NCBI GenBank assembly: GCA_027382625.1
Contig: JAJKFJ010022054.1
Span: 25,360-89,359, forward strand
Origin: Tetmemena sp. SeJ-2015
Lineage: Eukaryota; Ciliophora; Spirotrichea; Sporadotrichida; Oxytrichidae
DNA: 64,000 nucleotides
Direction: 5' to 3'
The stretch's first letter is position 1. Every line of letters starts with the position of its first letter. The notes beneath the pieces are model-generated. The model saw only the letters and a list, made by a program, of their open reading frames with translations, had not been told where the DNA came from and did not search any database. A program made the translations under genes and the position numbers. Positions 43,432 to 54,235 of the stretch are shown here, piece by piece.

Positions 43432-44110
43432 GTTTTTCTCAATGCATCTCTTTACTTCAGTGGAGATTCTGGCTCTGACTTTATATACACTCTCGAAACT
43501 TAAAACGGGGATCCCCTTCCAGGCTTTATAACTGACTATACTAATGGGTATATCAATCTTTTATAAAATAAAATTATGAAATATGATTAAATCTTGGTGC
43601 AATGAATTCTTAAAGCTTTATATTTTAATGGAGAACTCAGACGCTAATGTATACTTGCTTAAAATTGTTGCTACGAATTTATAATTTAAAAATACAGACG
43701 GAGATAGTGATTTCTAGAATTTTTCTTTGAAATTGGAAGGCTGCTCCCTAACTTGCGAAGCTTGTAGCACAAAAGTAGATTAATGCACTGCTTGCAAGGA
43801 CCCATATTTAATTTAAATTGAGAGATAAAACTTTTTTAATTTCTTGAAAAATTCTCAGTGCTTACTTGATTGCACTGGAAGTACGTATTTCGATTAAACT
43901 TCTGGAAAATGCGAATCTTGTCCGGTTAGTTGCTCATCCTGCAGCAGTCCTACTAAATGTACTTATTGCTAGGAGGGATACTACCTTTAAAATGAGGAAT
44001 GCACTACTAACTGCGGTGGAGGCAAGTCTCCTAAAGAGGCGACTGCAACTACTTCAGGCATATGCGAATACACAGAATTAATGTCTAAGGAAGATATTAT
44101 TTTCATATTC
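43432..44110 (+). CDS. Cysteine-rich (furin-repeat-like) protein, copy 2
   Basis: Paralogue of 22,612-23,290. Reads VFLNASLYFSGDSGSDFIYT, GDPLPGFIT, then after a frame change SDANVYLLKIVATNL, then GCSLTCEACSTKVDQCTACK, DCTGSTYFDQTSGKCESCP, VSCSSCSSPTKCTYCQEGYY, ECTTNCGGGKSPKEA and ICEYTELM. C-x-x-C spacing and the preceding cadherin-like segment indicate an extracellular repeat protein. TAA/TAG serve as Gln at several sites. The stretch between CTACKDPYLI and the next Cys is longer than in copy 1 and may include a small deleted spacer. Confidence 0.7.
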
Positions 44111-44220
44111 ATAATAATTATTGAAGAAATCGGTGAATAAGTCAATTAATTCAAAAATCTTTTAAATAGCAACAAAAAGATTAATCTTTACTAATTGGTA
44201 GTTACTTATCTTTAGAGGCC

Positions 44221-44800
44221 CTAGGAAGTTAATTTAAATTTTTCTGAGACAAAAATTTTTCTATTCTTTATCAAAAGTAAAGAAGAATCCAACTCAGATA
44301 ATATGATTCTCTCTAATGATTTTTGACGTTCCAGTACTAAAGATCCCAAGAAATTGAAATTCTTGTAGAAAGCGCGATCTATGCCTTTCAATGAACTCTT
44401 TATCTTAGTACTTAAATCTCCATCTCTTAAGCTCTCCTTTCTCGACGCCTGAGCTTGAGGCAAATTAATATTTTCGCCATCTGGGCTTTGACGGTGACGT
44501 GGCACAAATGATCAAGGAGTTACGCCTGTGAATTAACTTTAAATCGATTAAGTTATTATATGCCCTTTTAGGGGTTCTCTTAATTCCTAATTAATTAATT
44601 AATATTTTCGCTATCAAATCTCGAGAACCTTTGGCTACTGCCCTTATTCTCGTTTATTTGTTCAAAAGACTCCAATATCGTCTGAAATTCAGCTAATATA
44701 TTCCTCCTTATCTTTAAAGAGGCTTTCATCTTATGATATAAAGAGCTAGGCCAAAGTCCAGTTTTCCTTTGAATTCAACTCAAAGTCTGCATTGATTTTA
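44221..44800 (-). CDS. Unknown reverse-strand gene
   Basis: From about 44,790 downwards one frame reads EFKGKTGLWPSSLYHKMKA, SLKIRRNILAEFQTILESFE, NKGSSQRFSRFDSENIN. A second, with 94 codons free of any stop codon (44,505-44,221), reads PRHRQSPDGENINLPQAQAS, LKGIDRAFYKNFNFLGSLVL, ERQKSLERIILSELDSSLLL. The frame change between them may be a deleted spacer or a lesion. No family was recognised. It is convergent with the cysteine-rich gene, with about 110 bp between them. Confidence 0.5.
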
Positions 44801-44804
44801 ATAT

Positions 44805-45490
44805 CAATGGATATAGAGCAGCTTACTCACTTCAAATCGATTTATTTTGTACTATTTTTTACTAATGCATATAAGCGCTAATCTTTTTTTAATTAGATAT
44901 TCTCTCTAAAATTTTCAAGAAAGATAACCCCTAAATTATGGCATATGACCTACCTCACTTGCCAATCTAAGTTGCTCAATCCAAATTTTAAATCTTTAGT
45001 GAACCCATTCTGTAAAAGAAGCCAGCCCGCCTATACTCTTCATACTCCTGAATTTCTAAACTTGTAGTAGTTTAAATAATTGCTTAATTCCCCAATTAAG
45101 AATACTACCTGCAATATTCGCCGTGTGACACTATTCTTTATGAAATGTACCTTTTCAGGAACACCTTTGTGGCCTGTTTATATAATCTACCAAGTTAGAA
45201 TATGATATCATCTGCTCTTAAAGTAATGTGTATGGTCCTTACTTATATTGAGATAACTGAAAAGATGAGGATTAAAAGCTGAAAGGAATAGTATTTCTCA
45301 ATCTTAGTGGTTAGGAATAGATCCATATTTAAATTACAGAAATCAAACCATTAATTTTAAGTATTAAAAGAGTATATTTATTGGATTTTATTTAAATATT
45401 TTTGAATTAATTAACTTATTCACTGATTTTATCAATAATTCGCGAAAATCTGTTTAAAATTATAGAATATGCAATACGATGACTGCGACT
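44805..45490. other. AT-rich stretch without a supported gene
   Basis: No convincing coding segment. It ends at a run of eight G bases that begins the next palindrome. Confidence 0.4.
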
Positions 45491-45495
45491 GGATT

Positions 45496-46128
45496 AAAAT
45501 TTTGGGGGGGGCCTTTCCTCGTCATCCACTTTTTCTATAAAATATGAAAAATTATGATATAGCCTAAAATTAGCCAAAAACACCAGTTTTTGAGGCCAAA
45601 TTGAAAATCAAAGGGTCTATGTGGGCCATATTCTTTATTTTATAAAATGAGCATTAATTTTTCAAAAATATGTCTCTATATTTTATCTTTTGAAGATTTT
45701 TTGAAAACTAGTTGTATTTTATATACAATTTATATAACACATAGAAAATTAGTTGCAATAAAAGTATGTTGATTCATATAAGCGAATATCCAATGTATTA
45801 TTAGGTGCTTTAAGTATAAAGAGATCCTTAGAGTCTGATATATTAATTGCTAGATCTCCGAACTTCTGGAATATTTATCATAAACTTATAATATTCATCA
45901 TATGTTTTTATTTAAATAACAATTCTTTTGCAATTTAATTTTTCCAAAAATAAATATTTTTCAAAGATCCTTTTAAATTACTAAAATAAAGAATATGGCC
46001 CACATAGACCCTTTGAATTTCAATTTGGACTAATAAATTGGTGTTTTTGGCTAATTTTAGGCTAGATCATAATTTTTCATATTTTATAGAAAAAAGTGGA
46101 TGACGAGGAAAGGCCCCCCCAAAATTTT
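45496..46128. repeat. Palindromic element with G8/C7 ends
   Basis: The left end AAAATTTTGGGGGGGGCCTT (45,497) is mirrored by GGCCCCCCCAAAATTTT at 46,112-46,128. The arms match for about 190 bp (GTCATCCACTTTTTCTATAA, GGGTCTATGTGGGCCATATT) with a few indels. The loop is about 250 bp and AT-rich. No ORF. Terminal G runs are otherwise absent from the spacers here. Confidence 0.85.
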
Positions 46129-46169
46129 TTAATAATATAGCTAGGCATTTGTTAGTAAATATATTAGTT

Positions 46170-46556
46170 TATATATTAAATTAAAATAGAATAAATCAGC
46201 TGCAGTTAAAGTTTGTCCAATTGAAATAATTATTTCTCCATTTTATTCCTTTTTGAATATTAAGAACTTTATATCCTTGATACTTTTGTTTTTGGAAGAG
46301 CTTATTCAAGAGTTTAAGCGAAACAATGTGTTTTGAATTAGTTATAGAAAGATATGTAAGATTGCTCGCATAATATTTCGCTGCTGAGATGCTTAGGTGA
46401 ACATTAAAGAAGAAAAATCATATTAGGTTTGATAATCTATTGAAAATTTGCAGATTAGAGGATGAATCTGTGATTTCAATGCCTCGAAGTTGCAACTCCC
46501 CATTTAGTATCTTAATTAATTAGAGTTATTAATTAAATTTTTTACTATAAAGATTA
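46170..46556 (+). repeat. MITE family M1, copy
   Basis: M1 landmarks: AATAAATCAGCTGCAGTTAA, GAGCTTATTCAAGAGTTTAA, TTTCGCTGCTGAGATGCTTA, GAATCTGTGATTTCAATG. It ends near TTTTTTACTATAAA. It sits between the G-run palindrome and the first segment of YHYH copy C. Confidence 0.6.
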
Positions 46557-46616
46557 GGCAAGCAATGGGTATGAATTATTACACAACTGACTTTTATGTG
46601 AAGATCTTCAATAAAA

Positions 46617-49600
46617 TTAATTCAAAGACTGTCGAATGCACTACCTCTTCAGTTTGCAAAACTGCAAGCAGTCAATAAACTCCTTAATGCTTATGGCAGA
46701 GGAGGTTTGCTATTCAATCAAATTTTTAGTTTAAATAGTAAATAAATAACAGAAGAAACACTATTTTAAAGATAGTATTTTATGATATAACTAAATGTTA
46801 CTACTCATCTCCTCCGATAATAAGAATAGCCACAAACTCCCTGCCTAGTCATTGTGTCAATACTGAGTAAAACTAAATTAAAATTTATATTAAAATTCAA
46901 TTATGATAAGAGTTTAATTCATCCCAGAGGAAGCCATTATTGACTTTTAGAGGTGGGAATAGAAATTCACCTCCTCAATTTTATTATCAAAATTTATTAA
47001 AAAATTAGTCCACATAGGCCATAATCACAATAAATGCCAAAATAGTTAATAAGATATTTTGGCTTTTAAATTTCCGTGAGTATATAATTTATGAGTTAAT
47101 ATTTTTGGAATGAAATGTTTATAATTTATTCAACTACTCCAAAAGAGTGGTTCTTATATATATGCATATTATGATCCCAGATAATAATAAATAAGTGAAG
47201 TGGATCGTAGGTTATAAGAATAAGATTAAAGCCCAATTCTTAATTAGATTTGATTAAGCATAAAATGATTAAAGATCAGTGATTGGCTAATAGAGATTAA
47301 AAATAATATTGATTGGAGTTTAATATAATGATCAGAGCTATAATTAAAACTCTAATGTTTGATTGTATTATTCCGTAGAGATCAGTAATTAATCTATGGG
47401 GTGTCTAAATTTAGCATAAACCTAATCTTTTTGTATTTAACAATTCAAATGTTCTTCTAGATGATGATTATTTATATTTATTTCAACTTGATCTTTTATT
47501 TATTACCCAAGGTCCACTTATTTATCTTTATCAGGAATAAGTTAAGAACTTATCTAAGAGTTTTAAAGGATAAAGAGTATATACGATTGCGATATGTTTT
47601 TTAAAAATTCATATTTCTTATCTTTGAGTTAAGATCAGAGTAGAGATAAAAAAATTATAACCTCGTCAGATTCATCATTAGTTAACAAATTAAATTTAAG
47701 TATGCTATAAATTAGAGTGGTGGCAAACTAAATTCCTCCATATTTATGAATAATGAAGAATTGATTTCATTTTAGGCATAATTAAGCCTTTCATCATTTA
47801 AAAGTTATTTTTTCTTGGTAAATCTTGTTTGCGATATATTGAAAGTTATTATCCGATAAATCTGAAATATTATAATTTAATCTCTTAAATTATTTGAGAT
47901 TATGCCGGTTTCAGCATATTTAGAAGATTTAAAAAAAATTAGTTATTAGAATGTAGGGATGCACCTCCCACCCATTTTTGACTTTTAAGTTCTCTTCAAT
48001 TCCTAGCCAAGCGAAATCAACACAATTAAATCTAATTTTTATTTTTATTGAATTTTTTTTGAAATATAGGATTAATATGATTAGAAGATAATTGAGGATA
48101 GCTAATTTTTATAAATACATCCTGTCTGATCTCTCACTCTTTGATTAATATTTATTATGCTTTGAATTAAATTAACTCAATATTTAAATGTATGTATACC
48201 TTAACACTACATCAACTTAGTCAAGTTCAACAGCATCAACTTCCAAAAGCTCATCTAAATAAACTTAAAAGTGGTAACCGAGGTGGGAAACATCTAGAAG
48301 GTGTATTCTCTCTCCCTTAACTAACAACCATTCAAATTTCAGACACAAAATAGGAAATTTAGACTTAGTCTGTGTCTCATTGATCTACTAAGGATCTCCT
48401 TCCTTCATTGTTTTAAAAATATCGCAGGATTAATATAAAATACCTCTCTTGAGAAATATATCATGATTGGGTTTTGCTTAACATCGATAATCTAATAATA
48501 TTCAACTTATATTATTATAAAATCTCAGTCAAAAACTAACTCGTAGAGATGTAAGAGTAATTGGGTGTCAAAGGTTCCCGAATCGGTGAAGTTTAGATCC
48601 TTCAAATGGGATAATTAAAATATTTGTAATTCCTCGGCAGTTGATGAAATAGTTGGTGTGTCCATTAATGGAGTACCTATCAAGTAGAGTGCCACCATTG
48701 AAGGTTACGATCCACTATACCCCAAGTCCACTAAATCAAAAGTATAACCTGAGCCTGTTCTCATAGACGACTGTCTTGGATACTTTGATGAAGATCAATT
48801 AAATTATATTCTTAATTAAAAATTCTACCACTATAGTCCAGCATAACTTGAATTTAAATATTTTAAAGTAAAATTTTTTATTTTAATAGATTTAGGAGTA
48901 ATTCTTAAAGATAAAGCTAAATAAGTTTAATTTCTTGAGATTTAAAAATTAATTTTTATAAGGATTCTTATTAAGAACAGTGAAATGGTTAATTAAGAAT
49001 AAATAAAAAATAAAAATAACTGGCAATTTCTTGTCATTTCAGTAATTTGAATTAGATGCTATAATATAAAATTCTATAACTGCATATTTGAATGTGCATG
49101 CGGGATAGAAAAAACATTTCATAATTAGAGTGCATATACTTGAATTATTTAAACTCCAAATATGAATTCTACCTGGTTGAAATAAAATTTTTTGCTATCT
49201 AATCAGTCTACTTCTCTTTTTTCTTTTATCACAGCATAACTTACATATTCACTGCTCTAATACTTTCACTAAACTTTCCAATGTTTTATAAACAGGAATT
49301 TATCACACACATCAGTTGTTTATGCTCCCAGTACCTGCCTTGATTTTAATTTATAATATAGGCGGCATTAGCTAAGCTAGATAATGATAAATCGCAAGAT
49401 CTAGACATAATTTTTAAAAGGAATTTAAAAACATTCATTTTGCAACTTACCTATTCAAACTAATGCATTCAACCTTTCTCTACAAAGAAATTACTTATAC
49501 TCACAAAATTTAGCGGAAGATTTTAAAACACTTTAAATCAGATAAGGCACCTACTTTTAGGGCATGTTTAGCATTGACATAATAGTGATTCTTTTTTACA

Positions 49601-52600
49601 TTCGGTACTTTTACTTTCAAATTTGTATTTGCTAGCCTGCTCCAACTATCTCCTTAACTCGTATCCTTTGAAACATCAATGCATTTAGAAAGAACTTATC
49701 TTATCTTTCAATGCAATTTGAAATGATCTACTAATTTTCAGTACGTTTGCTTTAATACTTAGCCATTCTTGGCTTTGATTTTTAAAATTGATCCCCTTTT
49801 AGTTTGCGAAGAGTTTTTGTAAGTGTCTATCATAATTCTTTTCTTTGAATTGACAACTCTACTTTTGTGGGAGCTTTTTCAAATATAATCTTTCTCGATT
49901 TGACATTAAGCATTGTCCTTCCTAGATTCACAACTTTAGTAGAGGCTGTTTTTCTAGTAGGACCTAGAATATCTTATTCATGAATAGCAACTCATTAGGA
50001 TTATTCCTCACATAGAGAAGTATTTAATTAGTATTCTTAAGATTGGAGCGAATTGGTTAGTTAATTGGTGAGTTTACTCAAAATGATTTTAATTAAACAT
50101 GCTTCCTGACTCATGCTCTAAGGTCTTCCCTATTTATGATACAGAACTTTCCTTACAGACAAAAAAAGATTAAGTACCAAATTCAATATTAAGTGCAATA
50201 CTCATTCTGGCGAAGAACCTAGCTCGACCAGTCGCCTCGTTGACTAGAGAGCATGTTAACCATCAGATAACTTTGATGAACTATAACAGAGGCAAAGTGT
50301 TCAAAGTAAAACTAAATAGGATCAAAAGAAGAAAGAAGAAAAATTCCTCAACAGGGGAGGAGTAGCAGAAAGAGAGACTCTACTTCCATTATTGCCTTTG
50401 AGAAACAAAACTAAGGATAATTGTGCTGAAATATGTGGAGATGGAATGAGATTAACAGCTATTAAAAATTTAAAAGTTTAAATATATACATAAGCTATAT
50501 ATATATATCACTTCTTAAGCTTCCTCTACATGGGTTCAAAACACTTGAAGTTGAAAATCTCATAGTTTGAGTAAAGTATTTGCATCAAACACTATCTATT
50601 TTGTATCAAATTCTGAATGAATGAATGAATGAATGAATGAATGATTTGGTTGCAAAATTGTGGCTGCTTAAATAACAGATTCACCCCTTGATCTGAGGCA
50701 TGTTAGATTAATTGTCAAAAATTAATATAATGTTCTTCTTTAATCTTTGCCTCAGCACCTCTCAGTAGCGAGATTTAATGCGCACATTCTCATCAATTTA
50801 ATAATCATTATCCTCAGGAACTTGTGTCGCTTATGACTCTGCATTGAAAGCTCTCACACGATAGTTGCATGGAGAAAGCGGTCTAAGAATATTATGATGA
50901 ATCGAATGGCATATATCTATATAATTTTTAATTTAAGCACACTTCAACAATCGCAAATTCATTCCAATTTAATTTGATAACTAATTTAATTCTCTATATT
51001 ATAAAATTATAAGCTATATTAACTAATTATTTAATCCTATTTTAAATTAGCTAGATACAATGAGTCTCTAAACTTGCTGTCCCCTCATTCATGAAAAATT
51101 ATTTCTTAGAATTTTCTGTTCTTTAAAAGCGTATTTTATTTTTTACGTTTTGTATTTTTTATTACACCCCAGCTGTCACTTATTTAATTCATTGTTATTT
51201 ATTTTTTAATTTTTACTAAAATTTGATAAATTAATTGCTACAAGTAAATGTTTAAACGAAAAAGTTATTTGAATCTCCAACATAATTTAAAATTGTTAAT
51301 ACTACACATCTAGTCCTTGCGTTAATCGAGGTCGGCAAGCTACCGGCATTTCTTGCAATTTATATTTCTCATTTGCTTTTTGCTAAGAGAACCCCGAATG
51401 CGGCAAAGATCCTATCGGCTTTATAAATAAGAGTGCCTCAAATTCTCACCTTTAGCTGGGAGATAGGAAAATTATAGGATTTGCAAAAGATGGCCACCTC
51501 ATCTTGCACTACATCAACCCAAAAACTAATCTACCTTGGCAACCATGCGAGGTAGACTCATGCAACATGGTCAAAATTGTAAAATATGATGGTTATGTCA
51601 CATATGCTTACGCTCACACTCTATTCCATCCCTACACAGTAGGCTGTTGGGGCCTTGGATCTTATCCATTATAAATCATTAAATAATATTGTGACAATTA
51701 GATTAAAAAATTTAACTCCAACTTCATTAAGAGCAAGAATTGGAATGATAGAGCTTCTAAATATTTGAAAATTCAGACATCATAAGCAATTACGAAGAGC
51801 TACAGAATAATTCTGATAATTTGAAGCTCAAGTTCCTTAGTTAAGTCTATTTCTATTTCATCTTCTATTTTTCATTGTAAATAGGTCCTGAACTAAAGTA
51901 TTTTATCTTTGCAAATATGAAGGCTAGAATACATCTTAAATCAGTGCCTCTATTTTAAAAACCTAATCTTAAATAAGTTTAAAATTTAATTTGAATTCGT
52001 ATAATATTATCTACTAACTAATATGCTGCTACTTGCACCACAAATTTAAAATACTGCTTCAAAATAAAATTATTTATCAAAATTATAATTATTTCTCAAA
52101 ATGATTTCTCATTTTATTAATTATCTCTAAAAATCATAGATTAATTTCTTATTATAAGATTCAAATGCAAAGATTTGCGGTTCGGATAACTATGCTACAC
52201 TCATTATTTTTAATTTAGGACTCGGTTTTACATTCAAACTAATAAGTGCTATTAAAATTTATATGCATGCCTGATAGTAATGCTCTCATTTGTCTGAACC
52301 AAATTTAAATTTAAGCTTATAATTAAATTATAGAGTTAAAATCTAAAACCTGTGACGTGCAAAAAAGTTTGCATTAAAGCGGAGTTGGAAGATCAGCCGG
52401 CCTTAACTAAATATTTCTGACGGGTTCCTTTTATTCTCCTAGAGGTGATCAAGTTTAGTAATCCGTCGTTGAATAATGTAGAGAGTTTAATTGAAGGGTG
52501 AGCGGGTTATGGTGTCCTGAAGAGTTGAGAGAAGTACACCGCTCCCCTATTAAGATTAATGCTCCCCTCTCATGATGATTGGGCCCACAAGGAGTAATGA

Positions 52601-53260
52601 TCGTGGTTAAAATCGCTAAGGAAACTCAGGATAGAGATGTAAGGATAGTTGTATGATGTTTCTTGCAAGATATAATTTCAATCTGGACCACAGGAATTAT
52701 TCTGCACTAAGTCATTTTTAGGTGGGTAGAGTGTCCTTGACTACCCTTAGGCCTACTTGATTTTTTCCGCCTATAGGACTAACCAGCAACAGCAGAGGTT
52801 TTTTTGGGCTTAGCGACGTCAAGCCAAGTCTGAGTCAAGGAGCTCAGAGAGATTGCTTGCGGGAATTTTAGTTCGTTGGAGACCTGAGTTTTCTCAGTTC
52901 TAATTGAGGAGGCGATAGTGACGTTATCGGTAGACATTAGTCTCTAGAAATATTTATTCTACTCAAGCACAAGCACTATTTATACTCTTAAGGAGTTAAT
53001 CTTTAATTCCATTTAAATTATTAAAATCTTATATTCTTTAATTTGAGCTGATCTCTTTGCTAAAAAGAGGGTGACATAGTCTTTTATAATAATTTACTGT
53101 TCGCCATTAAACTGGCTTCATAATACATCGCATGCTATATATGCAAAATTTCAACACTAATTACTATATAATTTACAATCAATAAACAAATTTTAATTGC
53201 CAACACTTAATATCAACATTCAGAATCCCAAAGTCTAACCAATCACATTTTAGTTTAAAA
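46617..53260 (+). CDS. YHYH-domain secreted protein gene, copy C, the best preserved
   Basis: Segments are 46,617-46,730 (VECTTSSVCKTASSQQ), 46,794-46,877 (IRIATNSLPSHCVNTEQ), 46,911-46,960, 48,520-48,616 (RCKSNWVSKVPESVKF), 48,628-48,833 (SINGVPIKQSATIEGYDP, DDCLGYFDEDQ), 51,301-51,670 (SPC after FYHYTS, then PECGKDPIGFIN, IIGFAKDGHLILHYINP, AHTLFHPYTVGCWG), 52,003-52,060 (STNQYAATCTTNL), 52,170-52,310 with 53,043-53,080, and 53,091-53,260. Unlike A and B, the domain core has no frameshift or TGA. Reading is in frame across FYHY even without excising the small AT insertion before it. A secreted cysteine-rich protein is inferred. The role of YHYH domains is unknown. Confidence 0.78.
46965..48180. 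other. AT-rich spacer within YHYH copy C
   Basis: Mostly without a supported gene. A weak open segment near 47,460-47,640 reads DYLYLFQLDLLFITQGPLIY, but competing frames are also open. It ends at the conserved upstream block of the ubiquitin-like gene. Confidence 0.35.
48188..48480 (+). pseudogene. Ubiquitin-like gene, copy in YHYH C spacer
   Basis: ATG 48,188 is preceded by the same AAATTAAATTAACTC block as the other two copies. The body is the most diverged: LNQQPFKFQTQNRKFR aligns with the DQQ-LIF region of the 54,236 copy, and LSLCLIDLL with its following hydrophobic segment. Frame changes are needed. Identification rests on the better copies, so confidence is lower. It lies immediately before the 48,520 segment of YHYH C, as the B copy does for its own locus. 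Confidence 0.45.
48613..48631 (+). other. 15-bp mini-IES in copy C, pointer AATT
   Basis: AATT at 48,613-48,616 and 48,628-48,631. Removing the 15-bp unit gives W-D-N-S-S-A-V-D-E-I in frame. In copies A and B the same junction has spacers of about 350 and 400 bp. Confidence 0.65.
49617..50040 (-). CDS. Unknown basic protein on the reverse strand, inside a deleted spacer
   Basis: Reading down from about 50,040: VAIHEQDILGPTRKTASTK, VVNLGRTMLNVKSRKIIFEK, APTKVELSIQRKEL, an in-frame TGA (49,830-49,832), then TLTKTLRKLKGDQFQKSKPR, NQQIISNCIERQDKFFLNAL, MFQRIRVKEIVGAG, ending at TGA 49,617-49,619. About 46 consecutive codons lack any stop. The protein is very basic. No family was recognised. A second TGA lies near the upstream end. 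It is convergent with the forward ORF at 50,140. Confidence 0.5.
50140..50550 (+). CDS. Unknown 136-codon ORF, charged, with CGDG motif
   Basis: A TGA-free frame reads LSTKFNIKCNTHSGEEPSST, PSDNFDELQQRQSVQSKTK, EEKFLNRGGVAERETLLPLL, PLRNKTKDNCAEICGDGMRL, with TAA/TAG at eight Gln positions. NC-x-x-ICGDGMR recalls the CGDG turns of ciliate cysteine-rich surface proteins, but one motif is not enough to assign it. Another frame (REHVNHQITLMNYNRGKV) is also open over part. It lies inside the ACTA-bounded spacer of YHYH C. Confidence 0.4.
50612..50643 (+). repeat. TGAA microsatellite
   Basis: About seven tandem TGAA units next to the end of a reverse M1 MITE. A complementary ATTC run occurs near 41,800, also just outside an M1 3' end. 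Confidence 0.8.
50640..51010 (-). repeat. MITE family M1, reverse copy
   Basis: Contains the complements of the M1 landmarks: ACAGATTCACCCCTTGATCT, CACCTCTCAGTAGCGAGATT, AACTTGTGTCGCTTATGACT, and an end with ATAAGCTATATT. It lies in the deleted spacer of YHYH C. Confidence 0.65.
52626..52937 (-). CDS. Unknown 103-residue gene nested between two YHYH C tail segments
   Basis: ATG at 52,937 opens MSTDNVTIASSIRTEKTQ and continues LKFPQAISLSSLTQTWLDVA, KPKKTSAVAGQSYRRKKSSR, HSTHLKMTQCRIIPVVQIE to TGA 52,626-52,628. It has 103 codons with no TGA and only two TAG and no TAA codons, in a local region much richer in GC than its flanks. The protein is Ser/Thr-rich with a basic centre. No family was recognised. 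Open reading continues in another frame down to about 52,350 (DTITRSPFNQTLYIIQ). The whole GC-rich block (52,330-53,040) interrupts YHYH C where copies A and B are contiguous. Confidence 0.6.
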
Positions 53261-53636
53261 TTCAATATTTTAAAATATTCTATAAAAATTCTTAATTAAA
53301 TAGCTTTTGTATTTTTTAAGAAGAATCTGAGAATTAATAGATACTAATTCTTTTATTATTTATATCAGGTTATTTCAATTCAGATTGATCTTTAATTACT
53401 TAAAAAAATGAAGATTACTAAAAAGGAATTTTAGGATCGGTATTCTAATAATGACTGAGAAATTTTTTTGGCCTTTTAAATTTGGAATGCTATCCATGTT
53501 TTTCGTTTTTAATAAAATTAATAAGAAGAAATTTAATTTATTTTATGATTTAGAATGACTGCTTGCCTTTGTATATGAATTAGTGATCGTAAAGTCATAT
53601 TTTAAAATACAAATTATTTTTACTTTCATTTTACTG

Positions 53637-54000
53637 AGCAAAGATTAGCAAGTAAATAAGTGCATAATTAGAATAACCACCTCTGAGAACATGTATAAAC
53701 TCATGGCATCACCAGATATTATTATCCCAGCTAGCAAACATTCTGAACTCCTTGACTCTGGCTGGACAAAGCTAAGCTAAAAAAAACTCTGTTGTTAGTG
53801 ATTAGCTGCAGAAAAATATTTCTCAAGATACCAGGTAGGTTAAGGGTACTGTGTGCTATCTTTAGTCGACATTGAGTAGAATAATGCCATCGGAATAGCT
53901 TAAAATACTTTCTCAAAAAAGAAACTTAATCAGGACCAAAAATGTTCTCTTATATCTCATTACTTAGTCCCTTTTAATCTAGTTCATGGAATAAATTTGA
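53637..54000 (+). CDS. Unknown 120-codon ORF
   Basis: The frame between two TGA codons (ending 53,998-54,000) reads HHQILLSQLANILNSLTLAG, KKNSVVSDQLQKNISQDTRQ, VKGTVCYLQSTLSRIMPSEQ, KILSQKRNLIRTKNVLLYLI. TAA and TAG occupy ordinary Gln positions. The composition is that of a soluble helical protein. No family was recognised. It lies about 240 bp before the third ubiquitin-like gene, in the same orientation. Confidence 0.45.
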
Positions 54001-54235
54001 GAAAAAGTTTTTCTCTCACAACTATAAGGCTCAAAATTACTCTTTACTCTTTACTATTCAAAGACTAATAACTAAGAACATGATTCTCTATTTCGAGCTT
54101 TGACTATGAGTGATTATAGGATTAATTTGAATACATGATCGTCGATTGTTATAACTTAGAAATATATTGTGATTGAGTCCTTGTTCTTTAATTCATAATA
54201 TATTACACTTTAAATTAAATTAACTCTTAATTTAA

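Larger units (their letters stand above)
48830..51304 (+). other. 2.47-kb internal eliminated sequence in copy C, pointer ACTA
   Basis: ACTA at 48,830-48,833 and 51,301-51,304. Joining yields F-Y-H-Y-T-S-S-P-C. The spacer holds a reverse-strand ORF, a forward ORF, a TGAA microsatellite and a reverse M1 MITE, none of which occurs at the matching place in copies A or B. Confidence 0.75.

Noticed and set aside
53731..53916. 61-codon reverse-strand ORF
   Set aside because: It is opposite the 120-codon forward frame, which extends further and is more protein-like.
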